Made by a program: the position numbers and the translations under genes. From assembly GCA_035546335.1 (NCBI GenBank), contig DATKDP010000016.1, positions 1-64,000 on the forward strand: a DNA stretch of 64,000 nt. Reading direction: 5' to 3'. Below are positions 60,164-64,000 of the stretch, one piece after another. Below the pieces are notes generated by a model that was not told where the DNA came from, ran no database searches, and saw only the letters and a program-made list of their open reading frames with translations. The stretch is from DATKDP01 sp035546335 (lineage in GTDB: Bacteria > Acidobacteriota > Thermoanaerobaculia > Gp7-AA8). Every line of letters begins with the position of its first letter. Positions within the stretch are counted from its first letter, which is position 1.

Positions 60164-60984
60164 GATCTCCTCCCGCGCACGCCCTCGTCATTCCATGTTT
60201 TCCATGGCGCCGCCTCCGAGGTCCAGATCTGGTTGAGCGCGACGAAATCCTTGTAGGTGTCCATACATTTCCAGAATCCCTCGTGCGGGAAGACCGAGAG
60301 TTGACGCTCTGCGACCAGCTGCTTCATCGGTCGCTCCTCGAGAACCTCGTCGTCACCGTCGAGGTAACTGAAGAATTCTCGGTTGAAAACGAAGAAGCCG
60401 CCGTTGATCCATCCCTTGAGCACCGGTTTCTCGCGGAATTCGGCGACGGTGTGGCCGTCAGCCTCGAGGACTCCGAAGGTGGTTGGCAGATGGACTCCCG
60501 CCAGCGTGGCGATCTTTCCCTCCTTTCGGTGGAACGCTAGCTCTTCGCTGATGTCGATGTCCGACAGACCGTCGCCATAGGTTGCCAGAAAGAGATCTTC
60601 CTCGATGTACCGCTCGATTTTCTTGATGCGCCCGCCGGTCATGGTTGCCTGCCCGGTCCAGGCGAACGTGATTCGCCAGTGCTGCTCGTCGCCCTCCCGT
60701 TCGCCGTGGAAAACTCTTTCGGACTTCCGGTCGAGACTCAGCGTGTAGTCCTGAGTGCGGCGCGAGTAGTTCTCGAAATAATCGACGATCATCTCGCCGC
60801 GGTAGCCGAGAGCGAGAATGAAGTCACGAAATCCGAATTGAGAATAATGCTTCATGATGTGCCAGAGAATCGGCCTTTCGCCGATCTCGACCAGAGGCTT
60901 CGGCTTGAACTCGGTCTCTTCCCGGAGCCGCGTTCCGATTCCTCCGCAGAGGATGACGACTTTGTATGGCTGGCTCCTGGTCAT
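60160..60984 (-). CDS. rfbF: Glucose-1-phosphate cytidylyltransferase
   Basis: RfbF makes CDP-glucose from CTP and glucose-1-phosphate. The 274-residue nucleotidyltransferase has the signature ILCGGIGTRLREETEFKPKP, PILWHIMKHYSQFGFRDFIL, ATYGDGLSDID and GWINGGFFVF, all typical of RfbF. The ATG at 60984 follows GGAGG about eight bases upstream, which decides the start. It is the first gene of the minus-strand glycan operon. Confidence 0.95.
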   Translation of the reverse strand: MTRSQPYKVVILCGGIGTRLREETEFKPKPLVEIGERPILWHIMKHYSQFGFRDFILALGYRGEMIVDYFENYSRRTQDYTLSLDRKSERVFHGEREGDEQHWRITFAWTGQATMTGGRIKKIERYIEEDLFLATYGDGLSDIDISEELAFHRKEGKIATLAGVHLPTTFGVLEADGHTVAEFREKPVLKGWINGGFFVFNREFFSYLDGDDEVLEERPMKQLVAERQLSVFPHEGFWKCMDTYKDFVALNQIWTSEAAPWKTWNDEGVRGRRS

Positions 60985-61170
60985 CGGGTGCCTCCACTCC
61001 TGAGCTGCCGGATCACTGCAGGTTCTGCACCGTCGGAATCCCCGGTCACCGCCGGTGCGCATGGGCCGGTTCCGCCACACATGACCATCACCAAAGGAAA
61101 CTCCTTCCGGAATGGCAGGAGGAGCTCCAGGTGTTTCATTCGACTGAGTCCCCGGGGACAAAACACTGCC

Positions 61171-62754
61171 ATGATCAACCGACGGCTGCTGACCATTCTA
61201 CTGCTACTGAGCGGCCCGGCCGCGTTCGCCGCGACGATCAGCGGCACGGTCACGGCTGCCGGTACAGGGTACGCGCTGGGCGGGATCGTCGTCTCCGCCT
61301 ATTCTCCTGCTGGCGTGCTCCGGATGAACGGCACGACCGACTCGATGGGGCGTTACACGCTGACCGTTCCGGCAGGTGAGACGCGACTTCTCGCCTACGA
61401 TCTGACCGGGATCTACGCCACCAGCTACTACTCCAACGCCGCATCGTTCGAGACTTCGCAGACCTTGACTCTCTCCATGTCACAGAGCCTCACCGGGATC
61501 AACTTCTCGCTGATCAAGGGAGGCCGCATCACCGGAAGCGTGGTCGCCGAGGCGAACGGTGTAGCGCTGCAGGGAACGAAGGTGGCGGCCTACACGCTCC
61601 ATGGGATCCGGCGCGAGCACACCACATCCGACGCCGCTGGGAATTTTTCCCTCCTGCTGCCTCCGGGTGACTACATCCTGGCTAGCTGGGATGATCAGTA
61701 CCTCTACGTCAGCGAGTTCTACCAGAACACATCCAAAGCATCGCAGGCGACTCCGGTGCGCATCGCTTCCGGCGAGGTTCGCTCGGGGCATCGGTTTACG
61801 CTGACCCTCGGTGCGAGGGTTTCCGGCACGGTGATCGAGCAGTCGACTGGATCCGCGCTGGCAGGGATCATTGTGTCTGCCTATAAACCGACCGGAGAGC
61901 TTCTCGTCGATTGCGTCAGCACTTCTTCCGGACAATTCAACATGGCGGTGCCTCCCGGTGCGACACGATTCGTCGCCCACGACAATACCGCCGTCTACGC
62001 CGGCAGCTTCTACGACAACGCCGAAGCATTCGTCTCGGCGCGTGAGCTCGAGTTGAGCGGCGGGCAGATCGTCAGCGGGATCGATTTCGCTTTGGTCAAA
62101 GGAGGACGGATCTCCGGCCGTGTATCGAACGTAGCCAACGGCGCGCCACTCGAGGCGATCGGCATCACGATCTACACTTCGAGCGAAGCGGAGCGAGCGA
62201 TCGCGTACACAGATGCCAACGGCGCCTACTCGGTTTTTCTGGCGCCGACCTATTACAAGGTTGCGGCATGGGACGAGCGAGGGAACTTTGCGGGGCAGTT
62301 CTGGTCAGGTAAATCGACATTCGTCCAGGCCGATCCGGCGCTCGTGATCTCGCAGCAGAGCACCGCGGTGAACTTCGCCATGTCTGCTCCCGCCCGAGTG
62401 AGCGGCAACGTCTACGATCCATCCGGATTCCCCCTCGGCGGGGTCGCCGTCGCAGCTCTCGATGCCACTGGCGCCTCGGTGGCATCCGCACTCAGCGAGA
62501 CCACCGGTGCCTATTCGCTCTCGCTCTCTGCCGGCACCTACACGCTGATGGCAACCGATCCCGCCGGCCGCTATCCGGCCAGCATCGACTCTTCACCGCG
62601 CACACTCACTTCGGGTCAGGTCATGGGCTCGGTCGATTTTCACTTTCTCGCGCCCAACGGCCGCCGTCGCGCGGTTTCGCGCGCCTCGTCTGCGGGGAAG
62701 ACCGAGACGATGACGCAAAGCAGCGCGTCACCGGTTCCACACTCCAGCGAGTGA
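61171..62754 (+). CDS. Secreted protein with five carboxypeptidase-regulatory-like repeats
   Basis: The 527-residue protein has a signal peptide (1-20, LLTILLLLSGPAAFA). Five tandem beta-sandwich units of about 85-95 residues follow. They start at ISGTVTAAG, ITGSVVAEA, VSGTVIEQS, ISGRVSNVA and VSGNVYDPS, each with a late GxY or GxF strand turn and a P-P-G-type loop. Such CarboxypepD_reg/Cna-B-like units occur in surface and adhesion proteins. The Ser/Thr-rich tail has no anchor that I can see. No ribosome binding site is clear at the ATG. Confidence 0.85.
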   Translation: MINRRLLTILLLLSGPAAFAATISGTVTAAGTGYALGGIVVSAYSPAGVLRMNGTTDSMGRYTLTVPAGETRLLAYDLTGIYATSYYSNAASFETSQTLTLSMSQSLTGINFSLIKGGRITGSVVAEANGVALQGTKVAAYTLHGIRREHTTSDAAGNFSLLLPPGDYILASWDDQYLYVSEFYQNTSKASQATPVRIASGEVRSGHRFTLTLGARVSGTVIEQSTGSALAGIIVSAYKPTGELLVDCVSTSSGQFNMAVPPGATRFVAHDNTAVYAGSFYDNAEAFVSARELELSGGQIVSGIDFALVKGGRISGRVSNVANGAPLEAIGITIYTSSEAERAIAYTDANGAYSVFLAPTYYKVAAWDERGNFAGQFWSGKSTFVQADPALVISQQSTAVNFAMSAPARVSGNVYDPSGFPLGGVAVAALDATGASVASALSETTGAYSLSLSAGTYTLMATDPAGRYPASIDSSPRTLTSGQVMGSVDFHFLAPNGRRRAVSRASSAGKTETMTQSSASPVPHSSE

Positions 62755-62769
62755 AGGAGGACGCACGTC

Positions 62770-64000
62770 TCAGCGCGCGGCAGCCGTACGCGTCTCGAGG
62801 TCGCTGAGCCAGTTCGAGATCAGAGTGACCGGAACGTTTTCCTCGATCGTCTTCTGCATCCCGAGAAGCAGCCGTTCTCCGTCGGGATGAAGAGTCCCGG
62901 CCACGACGTTCGTAAAGCGCTGGTGAAGGGTGGGCGAGCCGAGCTCGATCGCGTCTCCATCGATCCGGACGGGAATCGTGCGCAGCCCGCTGTCACCACC
63001 GGTGATCACGATCTCTTTTCCATTCTGACGCCAGACGCCGAACGCAGCTCCATTGGTCGAAACCTGCCACTTCCCGCCGGGGCCGGGGAATGGAGCGATG
63101 TAGACCTCGCTCCGGCCGGATTCATCCGAGCCGTAGAGAATCCATCGTCCATCGGGTGAGAAAAAGGGACTCCATTCGGCGAAGGGCGTCTGCAGGAAAG
63201 GAAACGGCGTACGGTCGCCCTCGAGCGGAAGGATCCAGATGTCGGACTTCGTCTTGCCTGTGAAGTCGTCGCGCACGTAGGCGACATGTCTTCCGTCCGG
63301 CGACCAGCTCGAAGGATCTTTTCCTTCTTCCGAGCCGAGCAGGGTCTCTTCCTCTCCGCTTCCGCGCACCTTTTTCAGCTTGAGCTCTCGACGGGCACCG
63401 GTGGTCGTGCTGTAGATGACTGCGGATCCATCCGGCGACCAGACGGGAGAGCCCTCCGATCCCGGCTCGAACGTGAAGCGCGTACGGACGTTGCGGCTCA
63501 CATCATAGAGCCACAGATCCGTCGTACCGCTGCCAGGATCCTCGATCTCCATCATCAGATGCCTGCCATCAGGAGAGAAGGCGAGGTCGCCGTACAGCGC
63601 GGGCTCGCCGAGCGGCTCTCCCTTCTCCCCGGCGAAGGAGTGCCACGCCAGGGTGACGTTGCGATCGCTCGAGCCCGTCTGGTAGACGAGCAGACCGTTC
63701 TCCGATGCGGCAAAGACGGCGCGGAAGAAGGCGACGTCGTATCGGATGTTTTCCGCGATGGGAACCGGCTCGCCCTGAAGCTCGAGGCGCCTGGTGTCGA
63801 ACGGATGCGCCATCAGCACCGCGTCCCGAAGGTACAACAGATGGCCCGACGCGTAGAGGACATTCGAGCGAGTGTGCAGGAGAAGCTTGCGCTCCTTCGA
63901 GCCGAGCGTGCCGATGTAGATCGCGTTCGCTTCGCTGCGGGTGCCGCCGCCATGTGTTCCCGCCATGTAGAGGAAGTGCTTCCCGTCGGGGAGGAAGGTG
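62770..64000 (-). CDS. PD40/WD40-like beta-propeller protein, partial (5' end outside window)
   Basis: The visible ~410 residues contain repeated TolB-type PD40 units: LAFSPDGRHLMM, PVWSPDGSAVIYS, SSWSPDGRHVAYV, PFFSPDGRWILYG. The frame remains open to the window edge (codons reading FLPDGKHFLY before the first ATG at 63966), so the gene continues beyond 64000. In acidobacteria such propellers often form the C-terminal sensor of Ser/Thr protein kinases. Whether a kinase domain precedes it cannot be seen. Confidence 0.85.
   Translation of the reverse strand, partial: TFLPDGKHFLYMAGTHGGGTRSEANAIYIGTLGSKERKLLLHTRSNVLYASGHLLYLRDAVLMAHPFDTRRLELQGEPVPIAENIRYDVAFFRAVFAASENGLLVYQTGSSDRNVTLAWHSFAGEKGEPLGEPALYGDLAFSPDGRHLMMEIEDPGSGTTDLWLYDVSRNVRTRFTFEPGSEGSPVWSPDGSAVIYSTTTGARRELKLKKVRGSGEEETLLGSEEGKDPSSWSPDGRHVAYVRDDFTGKTKSDIWILPLEGDRTPFPFLQTPFAEWSPFFSPDGRWILYGSDESGRSEVYIAPFPGPGGKWQVSTNGAAFGVWRQNGKEIVITGGDSGLRTIPVRIDGDAIELGSPTLHQRFTNVVAGTLHPDGERLLLGMQKTIEENVPVTLISNWLSDLETRTAAAR

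Overview
The window is GC-rich, densely coded bacterial DNA. It most resembles Acidobacteriota, which is an inference and not a proven assignment. The clues are an MacB/FtsX-type orphan permease with two permease halves, a PD40-repeat protein of the kind that ends many acidobacterial Ser/Thr kinases, a complete dcw cluster with a meso-DAP-type MurE, and Gram-negative envelope genes (outer-membrane barrel, lipoproteins, Wzt-like ABC protein). No transposase, integrase, phage or CRISPR locus was seen.

Layout. Positions 1-5.4 kb hold murA-folP-cdaA-cdaR-glmM, which links UDP-GlcNAc metabolism, folate and c-di-AMP signalling. At 5.6-11.3 kb there is a lysine-rich repeat protein, carB and two small genes. 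At 11.5-28.4 kb lies the division and cell-wall cluster mraZ-rsmH-ftsL-ftsI-murE-murF-mraY-murD-ftsW-murG-murC-ftsQ-ftsA-ftsZ, without murB or ddl. At 29-31 kb are guaA and two tRNA-Val genes. At 31-34.7 kb are an SDR, a DinB protein and a sigma factor flanked by two zinc-finger anti-sigma-like proteins. At 34.7-37.7 kb is a small glycan cluster (Wzt-like ATPase and two glycosyltransferase-type genes). At 37.9-46.8 kb are a truncated permease, an ATP-grasp/metallopeptidase pair, an M23 peptidase, a quinone oxidoreductase, an esterase and an M20 amidohydrolase. At 47.3-53 kb are a lipoprotein, glnS and a TAXI-TRAP transporter. At 53.1-61 kb is an exopolysaccharide-type locus (outer-membrane TPR-barrel, GH26 hydrolase, processive GT2, TPR lipoprotein, CDP-sugar genes). 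The window ends with a five-repeat secreted protein and a partial PD40 protein.

The most unusual non-genic feature is a set of intergenic tracts with a strict 7-nt period. The heptamer differs from place to place, and several tracts are self-complementary, with a purine arm followed by its pyrimidine complement. In two convergent genes the tract supplies the last codons. A second repeat family has GC-rich ends built on GGGGAGAGCGGGCGTCCC, and two copies are about 200 bp elements with inverted terminal repeats. Several transcription-unit heads have a TANNAT box only 6-9 nt before the start codon, which suggests leaderless mRNAs.

Protein-level oddities are MurA with Asp in place of the fosfomycin-target Cys, FtsZ with GGGTATG in place of GGGTGTG, a lysine-rich (VAKKR/Q)n tail joined to a beta-rich domain, and a sigma factor between two ZAS-type proteins. 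Coordinates come from reading the sequence and translations by eye. Family assignments rest on motifs, not on database searches.
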